A stretch of DNA of 35,118 bases from Chlamydiota bacterium (GTDB lineage: Bacteria; Chlamydiota; Chlamydiia; Chlamydiales; RGXB01). Made by a program: the position numbers and the translations under genes. Positions 1 through 8,766 of the stretch are shown here, one piece after another. The stretch's first letter is position 1. The number at the start of each line of letters is the position of its first letter. Below the pieces are notes generated by a model. The model was given only the letters and a program-made list of their open reading frames with translations. It searched no databases and was not told the origin of the DNA. The stretch covers positions 1-35,118 of the forward strand of contig RGYU01000006.1 in assembly GCA_010031885.1 (NCBI GenBank), written 5' to 3'.

Positions 1-2176
1 AGGCTTGAATGAATCTAGTTTTGTTTAGATTCATCCCTTCTAATGAAAGCTCTAACCAAGTAGTGCTGGACTCTATGAAATTGAAAAGGGCCTCATGATC
101 TATCTCTATATTTTTCAAAAAAAGTTTTTTTAGCTTTTTACAAGAAGTTAAGGAATTGAACTCAAAGATGGGTGCATAGACATGAGATAGGTAAAGAGAT
201 TCTAACTGTGCATTTATTCTCAACAAAGATGACAAAAAATTGAATGGAAGCAGGGTGCTTCGAATTTTTAGATATTTGAGGCTCTCTACTCTTTGAAGAT
301 CCTCCCATTCTTTTAAAAAAAAAGTAGGTTGTCCGTCTATCGACAAATATTGGCAATTGTTTTTACTTTCTTTAAGAGTGTTTGCGATCTGAGCCGATTT
401 TGTAAAGTGGTCGATTTCAATTAGAGTTGCAGTCGTTGAGCTCCAAGATTTGGATTCATTGAGATTCTGGATCATTTCGATCGCATCAATCATTTTCGAT
501 TCCAGATTTTTTATTGGCGTCGTCATCTCACTGATAGGACATTTTTCATATGGATCCAAATTTAAATCAAAAATGCCATGTGTTGATACCTTAAAGGGCC
601 ATTCAATGATTCCATAATCTGCTCTTATTCCAAAATTTCCTAAAAGAACATTCCTGTCAAAGAGATGAATGGAAAGGGGATACCCAGTGGAGTGGTGAAA
701 GTTTTTAAGCTTTAAAAGATGGATAAGAGTAGGCAGAATATCTACCTGTGATCCTATGTTGGTAATTAGTTGAGGTTCAAGATCCCCCTTTTTTAGGAAA
801 AGTAGAGGGACATGGACATTTTCTTGAAAGACATTCAAACGAATCTGATTATTTTGATGCTCCCCTAAAGGCTGCCCATGATCTCCCTGGATGATGAAAA
901 GGGTATCTTGATACCATTTTTTCATCTGAATTTTTTTAAAAAACTCCTCTAGTCTAGAGTCCGATACTTTTAAAGCTTTAATCAATTTTTCATGGTGAGT
1001 ATCCTTTTTACAGCTTTGAAAACCACTTGGAATTTCCCAGGGGTGATGCCCGAATCCACTTGAAAAATAGGCAAAAGAAGGGGTGTTTGCTTCATAATTA
1101 CAATCCATGAAGTTAATGAGATCTTCGTAGGCTAGTCGGTCATCCACCATAAAAGAACTCACAAATTGATTTTTTGCATTTTTTAGTAATGATTGCCGAT
1201 CAGCAAAATGATCGATCACACTAGAATCATAAAAAAATTCCTCAGATCCATTAGCGTATGTCGATGTAATATTTGCCAGGGAGTAACCCAGCTCTTTAAA
1301 TATTTCGGGCATCCCCCTGTAGGGAATTTTTTTCATTTTTTGATAGCTGAAATCTTTTTGAAAAACCGGTGCACTATAAAGTGTCGAGATAGCCGACGGG
1401 GAGGAGACTGGAGTGTTTGAAAAGAAATGGTTAAAAAAAACTCCCTCCTTACAAAGCTCGTTAAAAAAAGGGCATGCATCAAGATCCCTCATTCCAAAAG
1501 ATTCTAGAGCCAGAATCACTACGTTGGGGCGTTTGTTTTTTAAGCAAAATAATTCTTTTCCCTCAAAACCAATCGTTTTTCTCAAAAGAGGAAATTGTGG
1601 ATCGACCAGCTCAAATTTTTCGTTTTTATTCAGAAAAAAGGAAAAATTGAAAAGATGGGAATTTTTTTTTTCTTTTTTTCGAAATCTATTTTTAAAAAGA
1701 TGGATTAAAGGGTTTATACCCCATCCATTTTTGTCTGAAAAAAGGGGGGCTAAGACTACTAAGATAAAACAATCGGTACAAATAGGAGAAAGAAAAAGGC
1801 TAAAAGGACCTAAAAGAAAACAAAAAAAAAGGGCACAGGATCTATAAAGTTTTAATTCGTAAAGGATCGATTTATGGAGATAGAAAATATTTTTCCCTAT
1901 CCAGCGAAAATCATCGAGGGTCAATTGACGACCATAGATCGAGCCAAAAAAAAGATCGGATAGAAACAAAAGAAAGTAAAGGGAGATAAAAACGGGTAAA
2001 ACAAATTGAAAGTAACCGAAAAATATATGTTTTAAAAGGAATAGGGGAAAAAAAAAGGAAAAGAGATCTTCAAGTAGGCTCTGTTTTTTTTGAAAATGAG
2101 CACCTTTCCATAACGCCCTTAATCCTTGTGTCAACGTAATAAAAAGGACTATAAAGATAATTGTAGAGCATCCCAT
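1..2176 (-). CDS. LTA synthase/sulfatase-family membrane transferase with C-terminal LRR tail (partial)
   Basis: The reading frame is open from an ATG at 2176 to the left edge, so at least 725 residues are present and the C-terminus is missing. The first ~150 residues contain four or five hydrophobic segments, as in MdoB/LtaS-type phosphoglycerol or phosphoethanolamine transferases. The alkaline-phosphatase-superfamily core follows: PNVVILALES with metal-ligand candidate E225, a candidate nucleophile stretch around T255-S259 (TPVSS), GHHPW at ~376-380, and the metal motif GDHG at 431-434 followed by GEH. From ~residue 625 the sequence changes to LxxLxL-type leucine-rich repeats that run off the window. 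The usual enzyme would end before this point. No good Shine-Dalgarno lies before the ATG, so an upstream TTG start is possible. The substrate is unknown; chlamydiae are not known to make LTA, so modification of envelope lipid or glycan is only an inference. Confidence 0.8.
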   Translation of the reverse strand, partial: MGCSTIIFIVLFITLTQGLRALWKGAHFQKKQSLLEDLFSFFFPLFLLKHIFFGYFQFVLPVFISLYFLLFLSDLFFGSIYGRQLTLDDFRWIGKNIFYLHKSILYELKLYRSCALFFCFLLGPFSLFLSPICTDCFILVVLAPLFSDKNGWGINPLIHLFKNRFRKKEKKNSHLFNFSFFLNKNEKFELVDPQFPLLRKTIGFEGKELFCLKNKRPNVVILALESFGMRDLDACPFFNELCKEGVFFNHFFSNTPVSSPSAISTLYSAPVFQKDFSYQKMKKIPYRGMPEIFKELGYSLANITSTYANGSEEFFYDSSVIDHFADRQSLLKNAKNQFVSSFMVDDRLAYEDLINFMDCNYEANTPSFAYFSSGFGHHPWEIPSGFQSCKKDTHHEKLIKALKVSDSRLEEFFKKIQMKKWYQDTLFIIQGDHGQPLGEHQNNQIRLNVFQENVHVPLLFLKKGDLEPQLITNIGSQVDILPTLIHLLKLKNFHHSTGYPLSIHLFDRNVLLGNFGIRADYGIIEWPFKVSTHGIFDLNLDPYEKCPISEMTTPIKNLESKMIDAIEMIQNLNESKSWSSTTATLIEIDHFTKSAQIANTLKESKNNCQYLSIDGQPTFFLKEWEDLQRVESLKYLKIRSTLLPFNFLSSLLRINAQLESLYLSHVYAPIFEFNSLTSCKKLKKLFLKNIEIDHEALFNFIESSTTWLELSLEGMNLNKTRFIQA

Positions 2177-2217
2177 TATTTTTCGATTATCATACAAGAC
2201 TTGGCGCGTCAAATGGG

Positions 2218-2245
2218 AAAAAAGGTGCTAGAATTAAAAGCACCT
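2218..2245 (-). terminator. Intrinsic terminator downstream of tal
   Basis: On the minus strand a perfect 7-bp stem (AGGTGCT/AGCACCT, 9-nt loop) is followed directly by a run of six T. It starts 25 bp after the tal stop codon and separates tal from the sulfatase gene, so the sulfatase gene probably has its own promoter. Confidence 0.75.
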
Positions 2246-2270
2246 ATTTAAAAGAAAAACGATCAGTAAA

Positions 2271-3209
2271 TTAAACCTCTTTAGCCACGATTCCTAGAAG
2301 CGTATCTAAATCTTTTGCAAAACGGCGGATTCCATCTGACAATAAAAAGGCAGCGCCATGGTCTTCATTGTGCAAAAACTCAAAGCTTGACTGGTTTAAT
2401 GATAGTTTTGATACATCAGAATTTTTAGCCATTTCAAGGTCGAGCTTTTTTGGTACAGCTTGCTGGGATTGACTCATCTCCTCTAAAAATTTGGGTGCAA
2501 TAGTCAATAAATCACTCCCTGCTAAAGCCAATATCTGTTTGCTGGAGCGAAACGAAGCACCCATCACCTGAGTTTTGTAACCAAATTTTTTTAGATAGCT
2601 ATAGATTCGACGCACCGATTGTACACCGGGGTCGTCCTCGGGGCTAAAATCGGTGACCCCTTTCTCTTTTTTGTAAAAATCGGTTATTCGGCCAACAAAA
2701 GGGGAGATTAGTGTAACGCCAGCATCCGCACAAATAGAGGCTTGGGCCATCGAAAAAAGGAGCGTCATATTGCAATGAATACCCATTCTTTCAAGAATCC
2801 GGGCCGCCTCCGCCCCCTCATAAGTTGAGGCTAGTTTAATAAGAATTTTTTCAGAACCAATCCCTTTTTTGGCAAAACGGTCGATGATTTTGTGGGCAAA
2901 TACAATGCTGGCATCTTTATCCCAAGAAAGTTTTGGATCTACCTCGATAGAGACTCGACCATTGGGTGGAAGAAATTTAAGAATTTCGACCCCAAAAGCG
3001 ATAAAGAGATCCATATAGGCTGAGTAAACATCTTTTTTTCCTTTAACGGTCTCTTTGAGAAGGGGAAGATAGGCCGGATCCTTAATCGCTTCAAGGATTA
3101 ATGAAGGGTTAGTGGTAGCGTCTTGGGGGCTATATTTTTTTAATTCATGAAATTGGCCGGTATCGGCGACAACAACAGTAATTTTTTTTAGATCTTCTAA
3201 AGTGCTCAT
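2271..3209 (-). CDS. tal: Transaldolase
   Basis: Transaldolase B-type enzyme (EC 2.2.1.2) of 312 residues, a normal length for the family. It moves a dihydroxyacetone unit from sedoheptulose 7-phosphate to glyceraldehyde 3-phosphate in the non-oxidative pentose phosphate pathway in the cytoplasm. Diagnostic segments are DATTNPSL (~30-37), with the conserved early-barrel Asp, and ILIKLAST with the Schiff-base lysine at K125 (E. coli TalB K132). Later come CNMTLLFS, the SPFVGR loop (~189-194) and MGASFR. The gene is monocistronic at its 3' end because of a terminator. Chlamydia also carries tal near the V-ATPase genes. The Shine-Dalgarno is weak. Confidence 0.97.
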   Translation of the reverse strand: MSTLEDLKKITVVVADTGQFHELKKYSPQDATTNPSLILEAIKDPAYLPLLKETVKGKKDVYSAYMDLFIAFGVEILKFLPPNGRVSIEVDPKLSWDKDASIVFAHKIIDRFAKKGIGSEKILIKLASTYEGAEAARILERMGIHCNMTLLFSMAQASICADAGVTLISPFVGRITDFYKKEKGVTDFSPEDDPGVQSVRRIYSYLKKFGYKTQVMGASFRSSKQILALAGSDLLTIAPKFLEEMSQSQQAVPKKLDLEMAKNSDVSKLSLNQSSFEFLHNEDHGAAFLLSDGIRRFAKDLDTLLGIVAKEV

Positions 3210-3261
3210 ACTTTTAATTAGCCAGAGAATAGATTTTTATACAAATGAAGATCGATTATTT

Positions 3262-3531
3262 CTAGGGTGTGCTGGTTGTGCTAGATTGTAAATCGGGCGT
3301 ATTGGTTGGGGTAGGGCCGTTATTGAGTCCGGCTGCAAGCGCAATACCTACGAAAAGCGCAATTCCCCAGGCGATCATGCTAGCTCCCAAAGCTTCTGTG
3401 GATTTATCGTCAAAATTAAAATAATTGATCTCTTCCGATTCGGTTTTTTTTTGGTTTGGAGGTGTTGTTCCAGCCAAAGGGGTACTCACAAAGAGAGCAA
3501 TCATAAGGAAAGTTAACAGAATCTTACGCAT
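3262..3531 (-). CDS. Small membrane or secreted protein, unknown function
   Basis: An 89-residue protein with a typical signal peptide (MRK followed by a hydrophobic core, possible cleavage after TPLAG near residue 21). A short polar stretch, one transmembrane helix (~50-68, rich in Ala and Gly) and a Thr/Ser/Pro-rich tail follow. It lies 52 bp upstream of tal in the same direction and is divergent from the V-ATPase operon. I do not recognise a family. Two hydrophobic segments and a low-complexity tail would suit a small envelope protein. Confidence that it is real rests on the coherent signal peptide and its place in an otherwise empty gap. Confidence 0.6.
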   Translation of the reverse strand: MRKILLTFLMIALFVSTPLAGTTPPNQKKTESEEINYFNFDDKSTEALGASMIAWGIALFVGIALAAGLNNGPTPTNTPDLQSSTTSTP

Positions 3532-3601
3532 ATCTTTGCAATACGAGATTAGATGTTATAAAATCAACTAAGATATAATATTTTTTCTAAGGGATTAAGG
3601 G

Positions 3602-3630
3602 TTGTCGTTTAATCATTAGAGGGTTACAAT
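3602..3630 (+). promoter_or_regulatory. Candidate sigma70-type promoter of the V-ATPase operon
   Basis: TTGTCG (3602-3607) and TACAAT (3625-3630) are separated by 17 bp, 27 bp upstream of the atpE ATG. No other -35/-10 pair of this quality is seen in the short divergent gap. The promoter should drive the whole atpE-atpK run, because the later genes overlap or nearly touch. Confidence 0.5.
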
Positions 3631-3647
3631 ACCCTAAAATCTTGGGT

Positions 3648-3651
3648 GGAG
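3648..3651 (+). promoter_or_regulatory. Shine-Dalgarno fixing the atpE start
   Basis: GGAG lies 5 nt before the ATG at 3657. The frame is also open from a TTG at 3642, but that codon has no such site, so the ATG is preferred. Confidence 0.6.
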
Positions 3652-3656
3652 AGCTG

Positions 3657-4286
3657 ATGAAATACGCGAACAACACAAGTGAGACAATCCAAAGGATCCT
3701 TCTGGCGATCAAGGAAGAGGCGTTGGAGCCTTCTAAAACAGAAGCCTCGGAGACCATCGCCGCCGCAAATGCGGAGAGTGAACAGATCCTTTTTGAGGCA
3801 AATGAGAAAGCCAAGTCCATAATTCAAGACGCTACGCAAAAGGCAAATAACCAAATTCGGGCTGCAAGGTCTGAAATAGAACTGGCCCTAAAGCAGGCGC
3901 GCTTGCAGCTCAAGAATGATCTGATCCAGAACCTTTTTAAAAAAGAGCTCATGGAGCTTTTGAGAAAAGAGATGCACAAAACCGATATCATCGCAAGGGC
4001 AGTCAATATCGTGATGGATTCTCTGGAGAAAGAGCCATTCTCATCCAAATTTGAGATTCTAGTTGCCGATGGTGTACATGAGCGTGATTTAGTCCAATTT
4101 CTCACTCAGCATGTGCGCGATAAAATTCAAAGCAACGGTGAGCTTAAGTTCAACTCGGCTTTTGGTGGTGCTATCCTCAAGGTTCAGGACAAAAATATAG
4201 TCATTGAATTGACTGAAAAACAAATAGACGCGATTTTGGATCGATTCACGTCTGAATCCTTAAAGGCATTTGTATTTAGCGATTAG
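3657..4286 (+). CDS. atpE: V-type ATP synthase subunit E (peripheral stalk)
   Basis: A 209-residue subunit E of the A/V-type ATPase. The N-terminal ~110 residues are an Ala/Glu/Lys-rich helix with the heptad character of the E/G peripheral stalk (EQILFEANEKAKSIIQDA). The C-terminal half is the globular domain that caps the catalytic hexamer, with a FGGAIL-type strand near the end. It is the first gene of the operon and the DUF2764 gene starts 5 bp after it. I chose the ATG at 3657 over a TTG at 3642 because of its Shine-Dalgarno. No partner subunit G/H gene is seen here. Confidence 0.9.
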   Translation: MKYANNTSETIQRILLAIKEEALEPSKTEASETIAAANAESEQILFEANEKAKSIIQDATQKANNQIRAARSEIELALKQARLQLKNDLIQNLFKKELMELLRKEMHKTDIIARAVNIVMDSLEKEPFSSKFEILVADGVHERDLVQFLTQHVRDKIQSNGELKFNSAFGGAILKVQDKNIVIELTEKQIDAILDRFTSESLKAFVFSD

Positions 4287-4291
4287 GTAGA

Positions 4292-5077
4292 ATGTATACG
4301 TTTCTTGAGTGTTTTTTCCCACCCACCAGTTTTGATATAAAACCTGAGGTAGACCTCAAGGAGCTCAATGAAATCCTCGAACTCAATCTAGGGTCTAATG
4401 ATAAAAAATCTTTAGCCACCATACGCACTTTTGTGGATGTTTTAAATTTGAGATCCTACCTTACTGCAGATCGATTGTCGCAAGGGGGCCAGATAGAGGT
4501 CGACGAAATCTCTTATTGTTTGGAAAACCAAATTCAGTACCCCGAGCTGGTTTTTGATTACTTTGAAAAATATAAAGATATTAATGAAAGGATCCACCAT
4601 TTCAGGGAGCTTCTATTAGCTGCTTACGATTATTTAATTGAGTCTACCAGAGGATTTATAAAAGATTTTTTTGAGTACGATCGCAAATTATGGATCACTT
4701 CTATTGCCTATCTTGCAAAAAAAAGGGGGAGGGATCTCAAAGAGGACCTTTCGTTTTTAGATCCGCATGATCTTTTAGCATCTAGGCTGATTCAGCAGCA
4801 TGAGTCGGAGCATTTTGAGTTTCCTGAGGGACTTGAAGGGATCGATCTAGAGTTGGATATCGCTTTTAAAGATCCTCAGAAAGAAATGGAGATGCTATCG
4901 CGTTTAAGATACGATTTTTGCCAAACCTATTTACAAAACGCCTCATTCACTTTAGACTCCATTTTTGCTTACTATATCCAGGTTCTTATCCTTTCTGATT
5001 TTTATGAGGCCCAGGATCAAAATTTAATAAAAAAAGGGGGGGACCTCCTCCTCAAACGGATTCAGGAGATCAGATGA
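4292..5077 (+). CDS. DUF2764 protein of the V-ATPase operon (CT309-like)
   Basis: A 261-residue, mostly helical, acidic protein placed between subunits E and A. Chlamydia (CT309) and Bacteroidetes V-ATPase operons have a DUF2764 protein in this position. The start has an AGGTAG site just upstream, and the end overlaps atpA by 4 bp (ATGA), which implies translational coupling. No canonical subunit C or F gene is present in this operon, so a role as the rotor-collar (C/d-like) subunit is plausible but not shown. There is no signal peptide or membrane segment. Confidence 0.8.
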   Translation: MYTFLECFFPPTSFDIKPEVDLKELNEILELNLGSNDKKSLATIRTFVDVLNLRSYLTADRLSQGGQIEVDEISYCLENQIQYPELVFDYFEKYKDINERIHHFRELLLAAYDYLIESTRGFIKDFFEYDRKLWITSIAYLAKKRGRDLKEDLSFLDPHDLLASRLIQQHESEHFEFPEGLEGIDLELDIAFKDPQKEMEMLSRLRYDFCQTYLQNASFTLDSIFAYYIQVLILSDFYEAQDQNLIKKGGDLLLKRIQEIR

Positions 5078-6858
5078 TGACACAATCAACCGTTTGGCAA
5101 CTTGCTACCGGAACCGTCCAGGCTGTGAATGGAAATCTCGTAAGTGTTCTTTTCGAAGGTCCAGCAATCAGCGGCGAAAAAATCTATGTGGATGTAGATG
5201 GTATCCAAATCAAGGGTGAGATCATTGAAATTGCAAATCGCATTGCAAAAGCACAAATGTTCGAGGATACCAAAGGGATTCGACTAGGATCTAAAGTCAC
5301 ATTTTCGGGAGAATTGATCGAAGCGGAGTTGGGCCCGGGTCTTTTAAACCTTGTAGTTGACGGAATCGGATCTCCTTTGGCGCTAGTTGCTGAAAAGGCC
5401 GGTTATTTCATGGAGCGAGGTATTGAGATTCCTGCGATTGATCGTGAGCGTAACTGGGAGTTTACCCCAACAGCTAAACTTGGCGATACTGTCTCGCGAG
5501 GTACAGAGCTTGGTTTTGTGATTGAGGGGAGGATCCGACATAAGATTATGGTTCCCTTCAAATTGCACGGCAGCTACTCCATTACATGGTTGGCTAAAAC
5601 AGGTCACTACACTGTAGAAAGCGCCATAGCAAAATTAACTGATGAAAACGGCCATGAAATCTCGGTCAATATGCTTCAGAAGTGGCCAATTAAAAACCGT
5701 CTGATTGCTGGCCAACCACGTCCAAAAGATCGCCTTTTAGAAACTGGGATGAGGGCTATAGATACCATGTTTCCTGTGGTAATGGGAAGCACAACCTGCT
5801 CTCCTGGGCCATTCGGTGCCGGTAAGACGGTCATTCAGCACCTGATCTCAAAGTACGCTAATGTTGATATTGTGGTTATTGTCGCTTGCGGGGAGCGTGC
5901 GGGAGAGGTTGTGGAAGTGATCACTGAATTCCCCCATCTTTTAGATCCAAGATATCATGAGCCGTTGATGAACAGGACTACAATCATTTGCAATACCTCA
6001 TCCATGCCTGTTGCAGCTCGTGAATCATCTATCTACATGGGGATCACCATCGCCGAGTACTACCGGCAAATGGGACTGAATGTATTACTTCTAGCCGACT
6101 CCACATCGCGTTGGGCGCAAGCTATGCGTGAGGTTTCTGCCCGACTTGAGGAGATTCCGGGTGAAGAGGCCTTTCCCGCTTACTTAGCATCCAGGATCCA
6201 CTCCTTTTATGAGCGTGCCGGAGTCATAGAGACTCCAAACCAAAAGCTCGGTTCTATTTCGGTCATTGGAGCCGTCTCCCCTGCGGGTGGTAACTTTGAT
6301 GAACCGGTAACACAAGCGACTTTGATGGTTGTAGATACCTTTTTATGTCTATCCCGAGGTTTATCAGATCAGAGGCGCTATCCCGCAATTTCTAGAGATC
6401 TATCGTGGTCTTCAAATCTGGATATTGCAGCCGAATTCCTTCAAAAATCTGCCCCGGATTGGAAATATTCGGTTGATACTGCTAGAAAAATTCTTTTAGA
6501 GGGACTTGAGATTGAAAAACGGATGGATGTGGTTGGTGAGGACGCAATCCAAATGTCAGATTATGTAGTTTTTTTGAAGAAAGAGCTGTTTGACTTTGCC
6601 TATCTGCAACAAAATGCGTTTGATCAGGAAGATGTTTATTGTCCGATAGATCGTCAAATGGAGATGATGGAAATTTATAGTAAAATTTTCGCCTCACCTT
6701 TCATGTTCAAAAATCATGACACTGCCAGAAAAACGTTTATTGTTTTGCAAAACGACCTTAAAAACCTCAATTATGCCGCATTTCGCTCTGAATCTTACCT
6801 TGAAGGGAAGGCAAAGATCGAAAAAAGAATTCAAGAGATGTTAGACGTATGCAAGTAA
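5074..6858 (+). CDS. atpA: V-type ATP synthase catalytic subunit A
   Basis: A 594-residue catalytic subunit (EC 7.1.2.2 or 7.2.2.1) that binds and turns over ATP in the A3B3 head. The Walker A loop GPFGAGKT is at 245-252 (K251, T252). GERAGEV follows shortly after, and LLLADSTSRWAQAMRE matches the Walker B strand and the following helix. The typical non-homologous insertion of A subunits lies between the N-terminal barrel and the P-loop (~110-200). The start overlaps the preceding gene, and its stop overlaps atpB by 10 bp. All catalytic features look intact. Confidence 0.97.
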   Translation: MMTQSTVWQLATGTVQAVNGNLVSVLFEGPAISGEKIYVDVDGIQIKGEIIEIANRIAKAQMFEDTKGIRLGSKVTFSGELIEAELGPGLLNLVVDGIGSPLALVAEKAGYFMERGIEIPAIDRERNWEFTPTAKLGDTVSRGTELGFVIEGRIRHKIMVPFKLHGSYSITWLAKTGHYTVESAIAKLTDENGHEISVNMLQKWPIKNRLIAGQPRPKDRLLETGMRAIDTMFPVVMGSTTCSPGPFGAGKTVIQHLISKYANVDIVVIVACGERAGEVVEVITEFPHLLDPRYHEPLMNRTTIICNTSSMPVAARESSIYMGITIAEYYRQMGLNVLLLADSTSRWAQAMREVSARLEEIPGEEAFPAYLASRIHSFYERAGVIETPNQKLGSISVIGAVSPAGGNFDEPVTQATLMVVDTFLCLSRGLSDQRRYPAISRDLSWSSNLDIAAEFLQKSAPDWKYSVDTARKILLEGLEIEKRMDVVGEDAIQMSDYVVFLKKELFDFAYLQQNAFDQEDVYCPIDRQMEMMEIYSKIFASPFMFKNHDTARKTFIVLQNDLKNLNYAAFRSESYLEGKAKIEKRIQEMLDVCK

Positions 6859-8141
6859 AAAAAACCCGAATAGAAAACATCCGAGGAAACTTGATTACCA
6901 TACAGGCTGTAGGACCTGCTATGGGGGAGTTAGCGGAAGTAATCCGACGAGATACGACTCGGTCTTTAGCGTCAGTAATCCGCATAGAGTCCGATAGGGT
7001 GACACTTCAAGTATTCGATTCGACGCGTGGTATTAGCGTTAGCGACGAGGTCGTTTTTTTACGCGATTTTTTCCGTTTGGGCATCAGTGAAGACTGCCTC
7101 GGCTCTGTTTTTAGTGGCAGTGGCAAGTTAAAAATGGGTGTCGATGCTGGTCGAGATCGTATCGAAATTGGAAGGCCAAGTTTCAATCCCATGAAGCGTC
7201 GTATGCCTAGCATGATGATCAGGACAAATCTGCCAATGATTGACATGTTTAATACTTTTGTTCGAGGCCAAAAAATCCCCCTTTTTTGTAGCCCAGGATC
7301 AAAACCGGTTGAAGTCCTTTGCCGGATTGCTAACCAAACCGATGCGGATGTTGTGATCATCGGCGGAATGGGTTTAACTCAAACACAGTATTCAAAATTC
7401 ATCCAAAATGCCCGTACCCACGGTTCTTTAAACCGGACCATTTTTTATGCTCATCTTGCGACTGACCCTGTGAATGAGGCGGTAATGGTTCCTGATCTTG
7501 CATTGGCTGCGGCCGAATATTTTGCGCTAAAGGGGAAAAATGTCTTGGTTCTGTTAACCGACATGGTCGCTTTTGCGGATGCTTTAAAAGAAATCGCTAT
7601 CTCGCTAGATTTTGTACCAGCAAACAGGGGATACTCCTCAGATCTTTATACCCAATTAGCCATGCGCTACGAAAAAGCGGTAGAGATTGAGGGGAACGGA
7701 GCAGTTACCATTCTAGCCTCTACTACCTTACCAGCAAACGATGTAACTCATCCTATTCCAGATCTTACCGGATATATTACCGAAGGGCAGTTCTACCTAA
7801 ATATCGACTGTATTGAGCCGTTTGGTTCGTTGTCCCGGCTGAAGCAACTTGTGATCGGAAAAACTACAAGAACAGATCACGGGCATTTAGCCAATGCGAT
7901 GATCCGATTGTATGCAGATGCGCTTAAAGCTAAAGAGCGTGACCGGATGGGCTTTAAGCTTTCAAGCTGGGATAACAAACTTCTGCGGTATCAGCTGCAG
8001 TTTAGGAATAAGTTTATGAGTCTGGATGTGAATATTCCACTTGAAGAGGCCCTAGACTTGGGATGGAAGGTCCTTTCCGATTGCTTCGAAAGAGAAGAGG
8101 TTGGGATCAAAAAAGAAGTCGTTGATATCCATTGGATTTAA
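6849..8141 (+). CDS. atpB: V-type ATP synthase regulatory subunit B
   Basis: A 430-residue B subunit that alternates with A in the head and lacks a functional P-loop: CSPGSKPVEV stands where A has GPFGAGKT. Family features include RPSFNPMKRRMPSMMIRTNL, YSSDLYTQLAMRYEKA and DLTGYITEGQF. The ATG is inside the end of atpA, 10 bp before its last base, so translation is probably coupled. Length and motifs are normal for archaeal/chlamydial B subunits. Confidence 0.96.
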   Translation: MQVKKTRIENIRGNLITIQAVGPAMGELAEVIRRDTTRSLASVIRIESDRVTLQVFDSTRGISVSDEVVFLRDFFRLGISEDCLGSVFSGSGKLKMGVDAGRDRIEIGRPSFNPMKRRMPSMMIRTNLPMIDMFNTFVRGQKIPLFCSPGSKPVEVLCRIANQTDADVVIIGGMGLTQTQYSKFIQNARTHGSLNRTIFYAHLATDPVNEAVMVPDLALAAAEYFALKGKNVLVLLTDMVAFADALKEIAISLDFVPANRGYSSDLYTQLAMRYEKAVEIEGNGAVTILASTTLPANDVTHPIPDLTGYITEGQFYLNIDCIEPFGSLSRLKQLVIGKTTRTDHGHLANAMIRLYADALKAKERDRMGFKLSSWDNKLLRYQLQFRNKFMSLDVNIPLEEALDLGWKVLSDCFEREEVGIKKEVVDIHWI

Positions 8142-8157
8142 TGATTGAGGTCTAGAT

Positions 8158-8766
8158 TTGTCAGAAGTTCGTCTATCCAAAATTGAGTTAAAAAATCAGC
8201 AAAATAATCTGGAACAGTTTAGGAAGTATCTACCTGTTCTAGAATTAAAGAAAATTTTGCTTCAATCAGTCCTATCTCAATTGGATATGGAATTGCTACA
8301 GTCTGAAAGCAAAAAAATGGATGCTGAGCACCGCTTGATGTCTATAAGCGCCTTATTTGTAAAACCGGGGATGAAAGAATTTACCGACTCCATGCGCGTG
8401 ATTTCAATACAGCGTAATGAAGAAAATATAGCAGGTATTGAGCTTCCTGTTTTTTCAGGGGTAGAATTTTCACCGATGGTAAGCTTGCCAGGTTCGGTAC
8501 CGGTGAATGCTTTTAGCTTGCGCTCCATTTTTGAAGAGGTGATGGAAATAGCCTGTCGCCACCATGTCCTTTTAGAGCGTCGGAAAATACTGGAAAAAGA
8601 GCTCAAAGACGTTACCATAAAGGTAAATCTTTTTGACAAGATTTTGATACCACGCGCAGAGAATAATATAAAAAAAATCAAAATCGCTCTTGATGACCAG
8701 CAGCTTGCACAGATTGCTAACGCTAAAAAAGCTAAAGAGCTGATTTTAAAAAAGGGGCAGCGATGA
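8158..8766 (+). CDS. atpD: V-type ATP synthase subunit D (central shaft)
   Basis: A 202-residue subunit D that forms the coiled-coil rotor shaft. Two long helical segments (~1-75 and ~130-200) flank a short non-helical middle, as in the family. It ends in Lys-rich helix (NNIKKIKIALDDQQ). The start is a TTG at 8158 preceded by GAGG at 8147-8150, a 7-nt spacing; no ATG lies close by. The stop overlaps atpI by 4 bp. Confidence 0.93.
   Translation: MSEVRLSKIELKNQQNNLEQFRKYLPVLELKKILLQSVLSQLDMELLQSESKKMDAEHRLMSISALFVKPGMKEFTDSMRVISIQRNEENIAGIELPVFSGVEFSPMVSLPGSVPVNAFSLRSIFEEVMEIACRHHVLLERRKILEKELKDVTIKVNLFDKILIPRAENNIKKIKIALDDQQLAQIANAKKAKELILKKGQR

Noticed and set aside
1193-1847. Two plus-strand open frames (75 and 144 codons) rich in Lys and Phe
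   Set aside because: They lie antisense to the uninterrupted sulfatase-family frame and their composition only mirrors its A/T-rich codons.
1-2176. Possible pseudogene, since no complete ORF is evident in this region
   Set aside because: Reading the minus frame codon by codon shows no stop from 2176 to the window edge; the gene is simply cut by the edge.
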